The position numbers and the translations under genes were made by a program. This document shows positions 26,154 to 34,879 of a DNA stretch of 64,000 nt, piece after piece (the first letter of the stretch is position 1; each line of letters starts with the position of its first letter). The notes beneath the pieces are model-generated. The model had not been told where the DNA came from. It did not search any database and worked only from the letters and a program-made list of their open reading frames with translations. Source of the stretch: JBBDSU01 sp040904825 (GTDB lineage: Bacteria; Actinomycetota; Nitriliruptoria; Nitriliruptorales; Nitriliruptoraceae); the NCBI GenBank assembly GCA_040904825.1, contig JBBDSU010000030.1, forward strand, positions 62,001 to 126,000. The letters are read 5' to 3'.

Positions 26154-28733
26154 TCAGATCGGGCTCACGGGCGGCGGTTCAGATCCCCCAGGCGAACCTC
26201 CGGGGCCGATCGGTGCGCCGGCAGGACCGGCACCCGGGCCGGAAGGTGATGGTCCGCGAGCCAGATTCGCAAAGGTCGTCAGGTGGTTGAGGAATGCCAG
26301 GCGAACCACGCCCGTCGCTCCGTTGCGGTGCTTGGCGATGATGAGTTCAGCGATGCCGCGATCGGGACTGTCGTCGTCATAGACCTCGTCGCGATAGATA
26401 AAGCCGACAATGTCGGCGTCTTGCTCAATCGACCCACTCTCTCTCAGGTCAGCAAGCTGCGGCCGTTTGTCGGTACGTGACTCAGGCTGACGCGAGAGCT
26501 GTGACAGCGCAATCACCGGGACGTCGAGCTGCTTCGCCAACATCTTCAAGCCTCGCGAAATTTCGGCGACCTCCTGCTGCCGCGACTCGATGCGCCGGTG
26601 TGACTGCATCAACTGCAGGTAGTCCACAATAACGAGGTCAAGGCCGTGCTTCTGCTGAAGCCTGCGACATTTTGCCCGAATCTCGTTCAGGGAAATCGAT
26701 GGCGTGTCATCGATGTACAGCGGCGCATCAGCCAGTGACCCCAGTGCGTCTCCGAGTTTGCGCCAATCAGAGTCCTCCAGCCGGCCGGTGCGAAGCCGGG
26801 AAGAGTCGATCCGCGCCTCTGTCGACAACAAACGATTGACGATCTCGATCTTGGACATCTCAAGGCTGAAAAGAATCGATGGACGGTGGAGTCGCGTCGT
26901 CACGTAGTGCGAAATACCGAGCGCCAGTGACGAATTGTGCACGATGAGGTCGCCAGCGACGAAGTTGTGCAAGCGCGGAATCGTCAGGTCATAGACGTCG
27001 TCATATCCGGCCGGTTCGACGGCAACGACGGGATCCCACAGGACATCGCCATCGCGCTCGCCGCCGGCCACAGCGTCATCGAGGTTGAGGGCAGTGAATC
27101 CGGCATCATGTGCCAGCAGCTGCACCACATCGAGCTCGGCGCCAGACGCATTGCCCAGGCGCTCCAACGCGCGACACCCTGCGACGGTCAGATGTGCCGT
27201 ACCGTCAAACTCAGCCACCTGGGCAGCCACATCAAGCCGCAACAACAGGTGGCGGACGTCGCGCAACAGCGCCGCCGAAGGCGAAGCGACGATCAGATGC
27301 GCTTCAGTCCGGCCGTCATCGCATGGTTTGCCATGAGCCGACGGGCACGACACAGCGTCGATCCGCTCTGCAAGTGACAAGAAGCGCGTCACGAAGAGTG
27401 CAATCTGGTCTGCCGTTGCCGTGTATACCTGGCCGGGGACGCGCAGCTCGGCCGGACTGGCCGTCTCAAGCCCGAAGCTCGCCAGCCATTCGTTCCATGT
27501 CGCCGTCGCGCGGCGGCGATGGGTCACGCCGGGTCCACCTCGTGGACGTGGCCGCGTCAGCACGGCGCCTGGCGTCAGCTCCGGCGAGGCCGGTGCATAG
27601 CGGTGGTCTGTCACTGCTTGCGGGCTCGCTGCCTGGTGAACATCACCGGCGGCCAGCACATGCGCCAGCATGCGCAGGTCGGTGCCGCCGACCTGGTCGT
27701 CACCGGCGGCAGGAAGTCTCGCGACTGCCGCGACCTTGTCTGTTGGCGACAGCTGCGCCAGTTCGCGCCAACCGCCCGGTGTGAGAAACGGGTGATTGTC
27801 GGTTGCGGTGATCGTCCGGCCCGAAGCGGTCGTCAGCTTCCACGTGGCCCGGCGGCCGTTGGCTACGAAGTCCGACGGCGTGACCGGAACGAGACGGCGA
27901 GCGCCTTGAAGATCCAAACCGAACAGCACGACCTCGTCCGGCTTCTGCGCGACCAGGTCGCGAATGGTCCAGCGGCGGCCGGAGACTTCAACGAGCTCGG
28001 TGGAGCCCGCCAGGCACTTCCCCATCGCCGGGCGAGCAGCAATGATCACCAGGTTCTGCGGTTGCAGACCAGCTGTGAGCCGGTCGAGATCGTTGAATCC
28101 TGTCGCGAGCCCCGTGACCTCAGAACCTCGCTCTGCGAGCTGCTCGATCTGCTCGAACGACGCGGTCAGCAAGTCCCCAAGCTTTGCGTACTCCGACTGC
28201 GCACCAGTCTGGGCGACGTCGTAGATGATGCTCTCCGCGCGATCGACGACCTCGTCGGCGTCGTCACTCGATTCGTAACCGAGGCGGGCAACCTCAGTCC
28301 CCGCCTCGATGAGGCGGCGCAAGAGCGCCTTTTGCCGCACGAGCCGTGCATAATGGGTCGCATTGGCTGCCGTAGGAACGGCCACCGTCAAGTCGTGGAT
28401 CGCTGCCGGTCCACCGACTTCGTCGAGGCGGTCGCGTCGACTGAGCCAGTCGGTCACCGTCACCGTGTCGACGGGCTCGCCTTCTGACTGCAACGCGCGG
28501 ATCGCCTCGAACACGATCCGATGAGCGTTGCGGTAGAAATGCTCGCCGATCAGCATTTGGACAACGTCGGACGCGGCATTGGCTGACAGCAGGGCTGCAC
28601 CGAGCACCGACACTTCTGCATCGAGCGAATGGGGCGGTACCCGGTCGAAACCGCGCGCGCCGGCGCCTGTAGCCGTCGTGTCCGATCCGTTTGGAGACGG
28701 CCCGTCCCCGCCGGATGGGAGCCGATCGTTCAT
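26154..28733 (-). CDS. dnaB: replicative DNA helicase DnaB, intein-containing
   Basis: The 859-residue precursor is a DnaB helicase split by an intein. The N-terminal primase-interacting domain (PPHSLDAEVSVLGAALLS) and the RecA-like domain up to IAARPAMGK form residues 1-239. The intein is residues 240-600. The RecA domain resumes with SSLALGISHYVTTRL and continues through VIVDYLQLM (Walker B), LSQLSRQPE and the arginine finger region. Without the intein the helicase is 498 residues, slightly longer than usual because of a Gly/Pro-rich C-terminus. The insertion is inside Walker A, between GK and S, so splicing is required for helicase function. It lies downstream of rplI with 48 bases between. 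Confidence 0.97.
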   Translation of the reverse strand: MNDRLPSGGDGPSPNGSDTTATGAGARGFDRVPPHSLDAEVSVLGAALLSANAASDVVQMLIGEHFYRNAHRIVFEAIRALQSEGEPVDTVTVTDWLSRRDRLDEVGGPAAIHDLTVAVPTAANATHYARLVRQKALLRRLIEAGTEVARLGYESSDDADEVVDRAESIIYDVAQTGAQSEYAKLGDLLTASFEQIEQLAERGSEVTGLATGFNDLDRLTAGLQPQNLVIIAARPAMGKCLAGSTELVEVSGRRWTIRDLVAQKPDEVVLFGLDLQGARRLVPVTPSDFVANGRRATWKLTTASGRTITATDNHPFLTPGGWRELAQLSPTDKVAAVARLPAAGDDQVGGTDLRMLAHVLAAGDVHQAASPQAVTDHRYAPASPELTPGAVLTRPRPRGGPGVTHRRRATATWNEWLASFGLETASPAELRVPGQVYTATADQIALFVTRFLSLAERIDAVSCPSAHGKPCDDGRTEAHLIVASPSAALLRDVRHLLLRLDVAAQVAEFDGTAHLTVAGCRALERLGNASGAELDVVQLLAHDAGFTALNLDDAVAGGERDGDVLWDPVVAVEPAGYDDVYDLTIPRLHNFVAGDLIVHNSSLALGISHYVTTRLHRPSILFSLEMSKIEIVNRLLSTEARIDSSRLRTGRLEDSDWRKLGDALGSLADAPLYIDDTPSISLNEIRAKCRRLQQKHGLDLVIVDYLQLMQSHRRIESRQQEVAEISRGLKMLAKQLDVPVIALSQLSRQPESRTDKRPQLADLRESGSIEQDADIVGFIYRDEVYDDDSPDRGIAELIIAKHRNGATGVVRLAFLNHLTTFANLARGPSPSGPGAGPAGAPIGPGGSPGGSEPPPVSPI
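26934..28016 (-). mobile_element. DnaB intein (361 aa) in the Walker A motif
   Basis: Splicing motifs are intact: Cys1 (codon at 28014-28016) in CLAGSTELVEV, block B TDNHPFLTPGGW, block F DDVYDLTIPRLHNF, and the final His-Asn (Asn codon 26934-26936) followed by extein Ser. The central part (about residues 350-545) has the size of a LAGLIDADG homing endonuclease. The first dodecapeptide looks degenerate (MLAHVLAAGDV, without the usual Gly-Asp-Gly), so endonuclease activity may be lost while protein splicing is kept. Confidence 0.93.
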
Positions 28734-28781
28734 GATCGCATCTCCTTCCGGCGGGTGGTGCCCTTACGGGCGTGGGGCATG

Positions 28782-29453
28782 TCAGGTGCGAACGGTGCCG
28801 GTAGCGGCATCCTCTTCGGCACCCGTGTCATCGACAGCTTCTTCGGATTCTGCTGCCGCTTCGGCTTCAGCCTCGGTCTTGACGGCTTCTGCCGCCTCCA
28901 GCTCTTCTGCTGCCTCAATCGCCTGCTCTGTCAGCACGTCGATATCGGAGGACGCTTCCGCGTCTTGATCGTCTGCGTCGAGCAGCGCGCCGCCGGCCCC
29001 CACGCGACCTTCAACATCGACGACATCAAGGATCACTGTGGCGGTGACCTGCGGGTGGACACGCACAGGGATCTCGTAGGTGCCGAGCTGCTTGAGGGTG
29101 CCTTTCAGCTCAATCCGCCGACGGTCGATGTCGTGGCCGCGTTCCTTGAGAACACGCTGGATATCGACAGTGCTGACGGATCCGTAGAGGCCGCCATGGT
29201 CGTCGACACGGGCCGAGATCTTCAGGGCGCGGGCTTCGAGCGCATCCTTGGCCGCAGTTGCCGCGCCGACGGTCTTCGCCTCGGCGGCCTTGCGCGAACG
29301 CGTCAGTGCTTGCGCTTCCTTCATCGCACCCGCGGTTGCCAGAATCGCAAGCCCCCGAGGGACGAGATAGTTCCGGCCGTAGCCGTCGGCGACGTCCACA
29401 ACATCGCCAGGCAGTCCGAGGTTGTCGACCTCGCTCTTCAGGATCACCTTCAT
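28782..29453 (-). CDS. rplI: 50S ribosomal protein bL9 with acidic tail
   Basis: Start ATG 29453 gives MKVILKSEVDNLGLPGDVV, the conserved L9 opening that binds 23S rRNA, followed by DGYGRNYLVPRG and the long connecting helix. L9 stabilises the L1-stalk region and helps maintain reading frame. The C-terminal domain ends near residue 150 (TATVILDVV), after which about 70 residues are dominated by Glu, Ala and Asp; this acidic extension is not part of the usual 150-residue protein. It starts 11 bases after rpsR. Confidence 0.96.
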   Translation of the reverse strand: MKVILKSEVDNLGLPGDVVDVADGYGRNYLVPRGLAILATAGAMKEAQALTRSRKAAEAKTVGAATAAKDALEARALKISARVDDHGGLYGSVSTVDIQRVLKERGHDIDRRRIELKGTLKQLGTYEIPVRVHPQVTATVILDVVDVEGRVGAGGALLDADDQDAEASSDIDVLTEQAIEAAEELEAAEAVKTEAEAEAAAESEEAVDDTGAEEDAATGTVRT

Positions 29454-29464
29454 CGTGCGGCTCC

Positions 29465-29728
29465 TCAGCGGGTCGTGTAGGGAATCAACGCCATCTCGCG
29501 GGCGTTCTTGACCGCGGCAGCCAGTTGTTTCTGGCAACCTGCGCATGCACCAGATGTCCGTCTCGCCTTGATCTTGGCCCGCTCATTGAGAAACGGCTTG
29601 ATCAGCGACAGGTCCTTGTAATCGATGTATTCGATCCCCTGCACGCAGACCGGACATGGCTTGGGCTTGCGAGGCCTGCGGTCCTTGTCTTTATCTTTAT
29701 CTCGTGGGCTCGCTGAACGGGGCGGCAT
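29465..29728 (-). CDS. rpsR: 30S ribosomal protein bS18, zinc-binding form
   Basis: The 87-residue protein carries IEYIDYKDLSLIKPFL and an end with NAREMALIPY, both typical of S18, which pairs with S6 on the 30S platform. Four cysteines (CPVC near 25 and CAGC near 62) form a zinc-ribbon type site, so this is the zinc-containing paralogue class. The N-terminus is very basic. It lies in the conserved rpsF-ssb-rpsR-rplI order. Confidence 0.95.
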   Translation of the reverse strand: MPPRSASPRDKDKDKDRRPRKPKPCPVCVQGIEYIDYKDLSLIKPFLNERAKIKARRTSGACAGCQKQLAAAVKNAREMALIPYTTR

Positions 29729-29807
29729 GGTCGTGCTCCTTTGCGGGGCGCGGCCGGCACGTGTTCGTACCGGCGCCGGTCGGATTGGTCAGTTTGTCAG
29801 TGGTGGA

Positions 29808-30248
29808 TCAGAACGGTACGTCATCGTCGGACGGTGGCTCCGGGGCAGCCGAGCCAGTCGACGGCGAGGTGGCACCAGCCGAACTACCCGACGTGCGAGT
29901 CGGGCGTGCCTGCGCCCACCGCAACGACGGAGCAATCTCGTCGGCTTCAATCTCGGTTGTCCACACCGTCTGGCCTTCACGATTTTCGTAACTGCGCACG
30001 CGGACACGGCCGATAACGACCACCCGGTCACCCTTGGTCAACGACTCCCCAGCGTTCTCTGCCAGATCGCGCCAAGCGTTGACATTCAGGTACGTGGTCT
30101 CTTCTTGCTGCTGTCCGTCCCGGCCAGTCCACCGGCGGTTGGACGCCACCCGCAGGGTGACGACCGGTGTCCCCCCTTGGGTGAAGCGCAGTTCAGGGTC
30201 ATCGGTGAGGTTCCCGACGAACGTGATGTAGTTGCTTTCGAACGCCAT
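29808..30248 (-). CDS. ssb: single-stranded DNA-binding protein
   Basis: ATG 30248 is used (MAFESNYITFVGNLTDDPELR); the frame stays open upstream to 30374 but that extension is not SSB-like. The 146-residue product has the OB-fold (TPVVTLRVASNRRW, TYLNVNAWRDLAENA, VVVIGRVRVRSYENREG) and ends with DDDVPF, the acidic tip that recruits repair and replication partners. It binds single-stranded DNA at forks. Position between rpsF and rpsR is standard. Confidence 0.95.
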   Translation of the reverse strand: MAFESNYITFVGNLTDDPELRFTQGGTPVVTLRVASNRRWTGRDGQQQEETTYLNVNAWRDLAENAGESLTKGDRVVVIGRVRVRSYENREGQTVWTTEIEADEIAPSLRWAQARPTRTSGSSAGATSPSTGSAAPEPPSDDDVPF

Positions 30249-30318
30249 GGTGGCTCCTTGACCTTCTGGTTGCTGAGGACCTGTCGTGAGAGGACGGTCG
30301 CTCAGGCAATCCCGTCGG

Positions 30319-30624
30319 TCAGGCGGTGGCCCTGACACGGACCTCGGGGCGAATCGTCTTGAACCGCACGACATCGTCGGCGATCTTCATCTGCCGCTCG
30401 ACTTCGGTAACCGTTTCAGCGGTGGCGCGATAGTCAAGGACGCCGTAGAAACCGTGGTCTCGTTTGGCGATCTCGAACGACAGACGGCGACGGCCCCACC
30501 ATGCGTCATCAAGGAGCTCACCACCCTTGTCGGCGAGCGTGGACTTGATGCGCTCGAATGCAGCCAGAGCAGCTTCTTCTTCGAGCAGGTCGGTGATAAT
30601 CACCATGGTTTCATAGCGGCGCAT
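30319..30624 (-). CDS. rpsF: 30S ribosomal protein bS6
   Basis: ATG 30624 preceded by GAGGAG gives a 101-residue S6: MRRYETMVIITDLLEEEA, GGELLDDAWWGRRRLSFEI and FYGVLDYRA with the late helix typical of the family. S6 forms a heterodimer with S18 on the small subunit. It is the first gene of the rpsF-ssb-rpsR-rplI-dnaB run. The frame upstream to 30792 is only leader sequence. Confidence 0.95.
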   Translation of the reverse strand: MRRYETMVIITDLLEEEAALAAFERIKSTLADKGGELLDDAWWGRRRLSFEIAKRDHGFYGVLDYRATAETVTEVERQMKIADDVVRFKTIRPEVRVRATA

Positions 30625-30924
30625 GTAGGCACTCCTCTGGTCGCGCCGCCCCGCGCGTGCGCGGTGCGGGCCGGTGGCCGTCGACGTCGTCGACTCCACC
30701 GGCGTGGTGGCCCCCACCGTCGCAGACACAAAGCGTGCCCGTCGGCCAGGGGCAGGGGTGCGGTCGGGATGCATGCCACCGATGCCACGCATCGTTGCGC
30801 GGTGGGCGACATACCACGCGCGCAGCTATGTGCAGCTGCGCGCGTCACAGCATCACGGTACCCGAGCCTTCCGTCCTCTCACAACCGACACCGTAGGCGC
30901 AGGTCGTGACATCAGCGCGTGAAA
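30625..30924 (-). other. rpsF leader/promoter region (300 bases)
   Basis: This gap separates the OLD-like gene end from the rpsF start on the same strand. It should contain the promoter of the ribosomal-replication operon and the end of the OLD-like transcript. A strong hairpin lies at 30670-30703 (separate entry). No coding sequence is convincing here. Confidence 0.45.
30670..30703 (-). promoter_or_regulatory. strong hairpin in the rpsF 5' leader
   Basis: On the minus strand GCCGGTGG pairs perfectly with CCACCGGC, and inside it GTCGAC pairs with GTCGAC around a GAC loop. The structure ends 46 bases before the rpsF start. Bacterial rpsF leaders often carry an RNA element bound by the S6:S18 complex; this could be it, but I cannot confirm the consensus by eye. 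A transcription attenuator is the alternative. Confidence 0.4.
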
Positions 30925-32385
30925 TCACTTGGCGCCTGTGGATTCCTGGCATGCGATGCCTTTGAGGCGCTCATCAATGAGATCAAGCAAAGCCGCCCAT
31001 CCCCCGGCATCTGACATCTGAAGGTGCTGGCGCATCCACCCGATAAAAGTCGCCTTGCCCGACGCCGTCAGTCCGACGGTGGTGATGCCGTGTTCACGTC
31101 GTTCTCCATCGGACACCGACTGAGGATGCGTCGCCACGAATTGCCGCATGAAGTCGAGCTCGAACAACGTTTCCGCTTCAACGCCTGCCGGCACACCGTC
31201 GATCGCATCGGCATAGGTCAGAAGATGCCGCTGGCGGACGAAATCGAAGCGCGACACCAGCGTGTCGCGCGCCCTGCGGCCAGCATCGTCGTGGTCGAGG
31301 AGCACCAACAGCGGCACCGTGAGTTCGGCACGGAGCACGATCGCCGTCAAAGCGGCGCCCATCGCACCCCCCGCAGGCCAGATCAGCACGCCTTCGAACA
31401 TCTCGCCACGACCGAGCACCTCGGCGACGTGCCGCAAGTACGCCTCGTCGGTTCCACCTTCGACGATCAACACTGCACGGGTGCCGTCGGCGACTCGACC
31501 CAGCCGATCGAAGACCGCAGCGAAACCATCGTCGCGCAAGAGTCCACCCAAAAGATGCGACTGGGGGCGGTCACCTGGCGCCGTGCCGACCACAATCGTG
31601 CGACCCGCACCGTCCCGCGCAAGCGCGACCACGACCGTGGTTGATGCACGCGGCACCGCGAACGGTGAGGAGGTGGCCACCACGACGCGTGTCGCGGCTG
31701 CCGCGGCCATGTCGGTCAGCACGATCGCGAGCGTTTCCTGGGCCGCTGGATGCAGGAACGCTTCGGGAGCCTCGATGGCGACAAGTGCGCAATCGTCACC
31801 CGAATCCGCCATGTGCATCGCCACGCCCAGCGCGACCGGCACACGGGCCTGCGGATCCGGCAATAACGCACCACTGTCATCGATCAGCCTGATGGCGCAC
31901 CCAGACTCGCCACACTCGACATCAACCTCGGTGATTTCGGGAATCAGTCTCCGCGCGACGTGCAGCACCGCCGATGACAGTGCCTGCCGAGCGTGGCGGT
32001 CGCGCAGGGATGGCGCAACTCGTGCCACCAGCTGGGCGGGTGTGCTCTCGACCGGGCAGTACACGACGCTGCCCGACGACGCGGCAGTCGATGGTTCAAC
32101 CTGCCTCACACCATCCGTCGACCACGTGACGCGGATCACGGTCGGCGGCAGGTCTATCCGCACCTCCGGTCCGGCGGTGGCATCCGGTTGAAACGGCATA
32201 TCACGTGCCGGGACAAACTCGACGGCGGGGTCGAGGGCTGCCGCCAGCGCGAAGAGCACACTCGTCGAACCGGACCTGTTGGGTCCGACGAGGACGGTGA
32301 CACGATCACCGATGGGGATTTGGACCGGGGCACCCCATGCCGAACGAACGCCGATGACGGTGGCGGTGCCATCATTGTCGGTCAC
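30925..32385 (-). CDS. OLD-like AAA ATPase/TOPRIM protein with degenerate Walker A
   Basis: The 486-residue protein has an ABC-type ATPase N-terminal half: VLVGPNRSGSTSVLFAL at about 32-48 and Walker B-like LVAIEAPEAFLHPAAQ near 215. The C-terminal half is a TOPRIM nuclease domain: VLIVEGGTDEAYLRH near 310 and LLVLLDHDDAGRRARD near 370, giving the Glu and Asp-x-Asp metal ligands. This is the OLD-family plan. In Walker A the essential Lys is Ser (GPNRSGST), so ATP hydrolysis by the usual mechanism is doubtful. It follows tyrS by 50 bases. Role unknown; DNA repair or defence is possible. Confidence 0.7.
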   Translation of the reverse strand: MTDNDGTATVIGVRSAWGAPVQIPIGDRVTVLVGPNRSGSTSVLFALAAALDPAVEFVPARDMPFQPDATAGPEVRIDLPPTVIRVTWSTDGVRQVEPSTAASSGSVVYCPVESTPAQLVARVAPSLRDRHARQALSSAVLHVARRLIPEITEVDVECGESGCAIRLIDDSGALLPDPQARVPVALGVAMHMADSGDDCALVAIEAPEAFLHPAAQETLAIVLTDMAAAAATRVVVATSSPFAVPRASTTVVVALARDGAGRTIVVGTAPGDRPQSHLLGGLLRDDGFAAVFDRLGRVADGTRAVLIVEGGTDEAYLRHVAEVLGRGEMFEGVLIWPAGGAMGAALTAIVLRAELTVPLLVLLDHDDAGRRARDTLVSRFDFVRQRHLLTYADAIDGVPAGVEAETLFELDFMRQFVATHPQSVSDGERREHGITTVGLTASGKATFIGWMRQHLQMSDAGGWAALLDLIDERLKGIACQESTGAK

Positions 32386-32435
32386 GGGTGCTGTTCCTGC
32401 CTGTGCGCCTGGTTGTCGGCGCCTCGTTTGCCCGC

Positions 32436-33788
32436 TTACGCGCCTGTTGGGTCTTCAACAAATCGCACCAGGAAGATCCGCTTCTTGCCCACCTTGAGCA
32501 CCAGGGTGGAGCGCTCCGGCAGATCAGCCTGCGTCACGGCTGCCTGCGGATCTGTGATCGGGCGATCATCAATCCGGACAGCGCCTTGTTCAACCAGTCG
32601 CCGGGCCTCACCGTTGCTCCGGCATGCGCCAGCGAGTCGCATCATGTCGAGCACACCGACTCCAGCCACCAGCAACTGTCGATCCAGTTCAACCGATGGT
32701 GCATCCGCGAACACCTCGCGCAGCGCCTCGTCGGTTGTGGCCTGGCTCGTTCCGGTGAACAACGCCGAGGTGGCTCGTTCGGCAGCGATCACCCCCTCGT
32801 CGCCATGGATGATCCTGGTCGCTTCGGCGGCCAGCACCTTGTGGGCGACGCGAGCCGCCGGATCGTCGGCCAGATGCTGGCCGAGTTCTTCGATCTCGGC
32901 CAGATCCAGGAAGGTGAACAGCTTGAGAAATCGGACGACGTCCGCGTCGGCTGCATTCAGCCAATACTGGTAGTAGGCATATGGCGAGGTCTGGTCCGCA
33001 TCGAGCCAGATCGCGTTGCCTGCTGACTTCCCGAACTTCGCCCCATCAGCCGTGGTCAACAGCGGCCACGTGAGCCCGAAGGTTTCGGCACCCGTTGACC
33101 GGCGGATCAGGTCGATCCCCGCAACAATGTTGCCCCACTGGTCGGATCCACCCGCCTGCAGCGTGCATCCATATTCGCGATACAGATGCAGGAAGTCGTA
33201 AGCCTGGAGGAGTTGATAGCTGAACTCGGTGAAACTGATGCCCTGATCACGTGATGCGAGCCGGCGCTTGACCGATTCACGGGCGATCATCGCATTGACG
33301 CTGAAGTGCTTGCCGACGTCCCGCAGAAACTCCAAGAAACCCAACGACCCCAGCCAGTCCTGGTTATCCAGCAGCAGCCCGGGAGCTGCCCCGTCAGTCG
33401 CATGCCGCTGAGATGCCGTCGCTTGCTGGCCGCCGCCGAAGTCAAGGACTGCCCCGAGTTGCCGGCGGATGCCGTCGAGGTGCCGCGCAACGGTCGCTTC
33501 GTCGAGCAGCGTTCGCTCGGTATCGCGCCCTGATGGATCCCCGATACGGCCGGTCGCTCCGCCGGCGATTGCGATGGGCCGGTGGCCGAGTCGCTGGAGC
33601 CAGGCCATGGCCATCATGCCGACGAGATTTCCTGCGTGCAGCGATGGCGCGGTCGGATCGAAGCCGACGTAGTAGGTGACTGGACCGGCTGCGAACGCGG
33701 CGGTCAGCGCATCAAGGTCGGTGGCATCCTGGACGAACCCTCGGGCACGCAAGATCTCGAGCGGCTGATCCGTCACCTGTCCGCTCAC
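32436..33788 (-). CDS. tyrS: tyrosyl-tRNA synthetase
   Basis: GTG 33788 is chosen because it overlaps the TGA of the GYF_2 gene (GTGA); the frame also opens at 33830. The 450-residue class I enzyme has the HIGH-type motif in PSLHAGNLVGM, GATGRIGDPSGR, QAGGSDQWGNI (tyrosine and tRNA acceptor site), KFGKSAG as KMSKS, and a C-terminal S4 domain (ARRLVEQGAVRIDD). It charges tRNA-Tyr. Confidence 0.96.
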   Translation of the reverse strand: MSGQVTDQPLEILRARGFVQDATDLDALTAAFAAGPVTYYVGFDPTAPSLHAGNLVGMMAMAWLQRLGHRPIAIAGGATGRIGDPSGRDTERTLLDEATVARHLDGIRRQLGAVLDFGGGQQATASQRHATDGAAPGLLLDNQDWLGSLGFLEFLRDVGKHFSVNAMIARESVKRRLASRDQGISFTEFSYQLLQAYDFLHLYREYGCTLQAGGSDQWGNIVAGIDLIRRSTGAETFGLTWPLLTTADGAKFGKSAGNAIWLDADQTSPYAYYQYWLNAADADVVRFLKLFTFLDLAEIEELGQHLADDPAARVAHKVLAAEATRIIHGDEGVIAAERATSALFTGTSQATTDEALREVFADAPSVELDRQLLVAGVGVLDMMRLAGACRSNGEARRLVEQGAVRIDDRPITDPQAAVTQADLPERSTLVLKVGKKRIFLVRFVEDPTGA

Positions 33789-34045
33789 CAATGCGCCACA
33801 CGTGCAGACGCGTCCTTGGCCGGTGGCCACCCCAACCGCTCGCGCAACGGCGATGGTGGGACGACGGCCGGCACATCACGTGCTGGTGTCCAGTCCGGCA
33901 TGCCATCGGCCCATACCAGAGTGTCTGAGGTGACCACGCCTTCGGCAACCAGGTGCCGCATCGCCTCCAAGGCAACCGGACCCCGTCGCTGATCTCCTTC
34001 GATGTGAAACCATCGAGCTGGATCCAACGGATCCGACGGGTCCAC
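33785..34045 (-). CDS. GYF_2 domain protein
   Basis: An 86-residue protein that is essentially a single GYF_2 (DUF4339) domain: WFHIEGDQRRGPVALEAM, then VTSDTLVWADGMPDW. Such domains usually bind proline-rich or membrane-protein partners, and often sit beside a membrane segment, which is missing here. It overlaps the tyrS start by four bases, so it is co-translated, but a role in tyrosyl-tRNA charging is not implied. Confidence 0.7.
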   Translation of the reverse strand: MDPSDPLDPARWFHIEGDQRRGPVALEAMRHLVAEGVVTSDTLVWADGMPDWTPARDVPAVVPPSPLRERLGWPPAKDASARVAHW

Positions 34046-34187
34046 GAGTGCCTCCTAGCGTCGACTGAAGCAGGATCGCAGCCTATCCACCGCACTGTCG
34101 AGTCCATCGGGCCCACTCGCAGGCGTTACGGTTCTGTTCGATCCCGTCGCGAATCGATCCCGCGACGAAACAGGCAAGGAGTCGACG

Positions 34188-34394
34188 ATGCAAGAGTGTC
34201 GCTGCCGGCACCTCAACGTCCTCAGCGGTGCGGTTGCCCACGACTACGCCCGACTCCACCTTGAGCAGAGAAAAACCGACGGGATGGGACGCCGGGTGCT
34301 GAGCTGCCCGGATCTTCACGTTGAGTGGGTCGAGGAGCGTGAGCCAGCCGGTTACGGCGACGACGTAGTGGTGCTGCGCCGCTTGACACGCTGA
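34188..34394 (+). CDS. small hypothetical protein with Cys-rich N-terminus
   Basis: A 68-residue frame with AAGGAG nine bases upstream of the ATG (CAAGGAGTCGACGATG). It begins MQECRCRHLNVL and has an acidic middle (LHVEWVEEREPAGYGDD). It is divergent from the GYF_2 gene and convergent with the DUF5318 gene. I do not recognise it. The good ribosome-binding site supports it as real. Confidence 0.45.
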   Translation: MQECRCRHLNVLSGAVAHDYARLHLEQRKTDGMGRRVLSCPDLHVEWVEEREPAGYGDDVVVLRRLTR

Positions 34395-34427
34395 CCAACC
34401 AACGACCGTTGCGACATCCGGGATGCT

Positions 34428-34832
34428 CTAGCCGGTTCCGACACCTGTCGCGGGCGCAACAAGCACGAACGACTCGAGCAGGTGGTGCCAGCGGCAGGCC
34501 CGACACACTTCAACGACGTAGACCTCAAGCTCGCCCCACCGGGCAAGCTCGCGCTCCAAGGAAGCTGGCGACAATGCCCGGCCCCCGGGGTGACGACGGC
34601 GGTCATCATCGAAGATATAGGTGACCTGCAACAGATCAACGTCGCACAACGGGCAGGGCTCACCCGCGGCAACACCGATGTGGCTGGCCGCCCGCAGCAG
34701 GTCCGGATGCGCATCGGTGACGTCCTCGACCCGCAGCGTCCCCGCCGCGACCTGCTGGAGCAGGGCACGCCGCCGCATCCTGTAGTCGATGCGGGACCGA
34801 CGTGTCGCCTGCTCCAGAGTGATGTCGCTCAT
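34428..34832 (-). CDS. DUF5318 family protein
   Basis: A 134-residue actinobacterial protein of the DUF5318 type: an N-terminal helical part with LLQQVAAGTLRVEDVTDAHP, then CPLCDVDLL, LQVTYIFDD, and VVEVCRACRWHHLLESF. The two Cys pairs (CPLC and CRAC) look like a zinc ribbon. The function is unknown. It begins 47 bases after sodN on the same strand. Confidence 0.8.
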   Translation of the reverse strand: MSDITLEQATRRSRIDYRMRRRALLQQVAAGTLRVEDVTDAHPDLLRAASHIGVAAGEPCPLCDVDLLQVTYIFDDDRRRHPGGRALSPASLERELARWGELEVYVVEVCRACRWHHLLESFVLVAPATGVGTG

Positions 34833-34879
34833 CGTCGTGGTGGAAACGACTGAGGCGATCGGCGTGAACGCCGGTCGCT

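Noticed and set aside
27836..27850. parS-like CTTCCACGTGGCCC inside the dnaB intein
   Set aside because: Only half of the palindrome matches; the right arm lacks AAC.
33240..33262. ATCACGTGAT palindrome in tyrS as an operator or parS
   Set aside because: Lacks the GTT/AAC arms of parS and lies in a conserved coding region.
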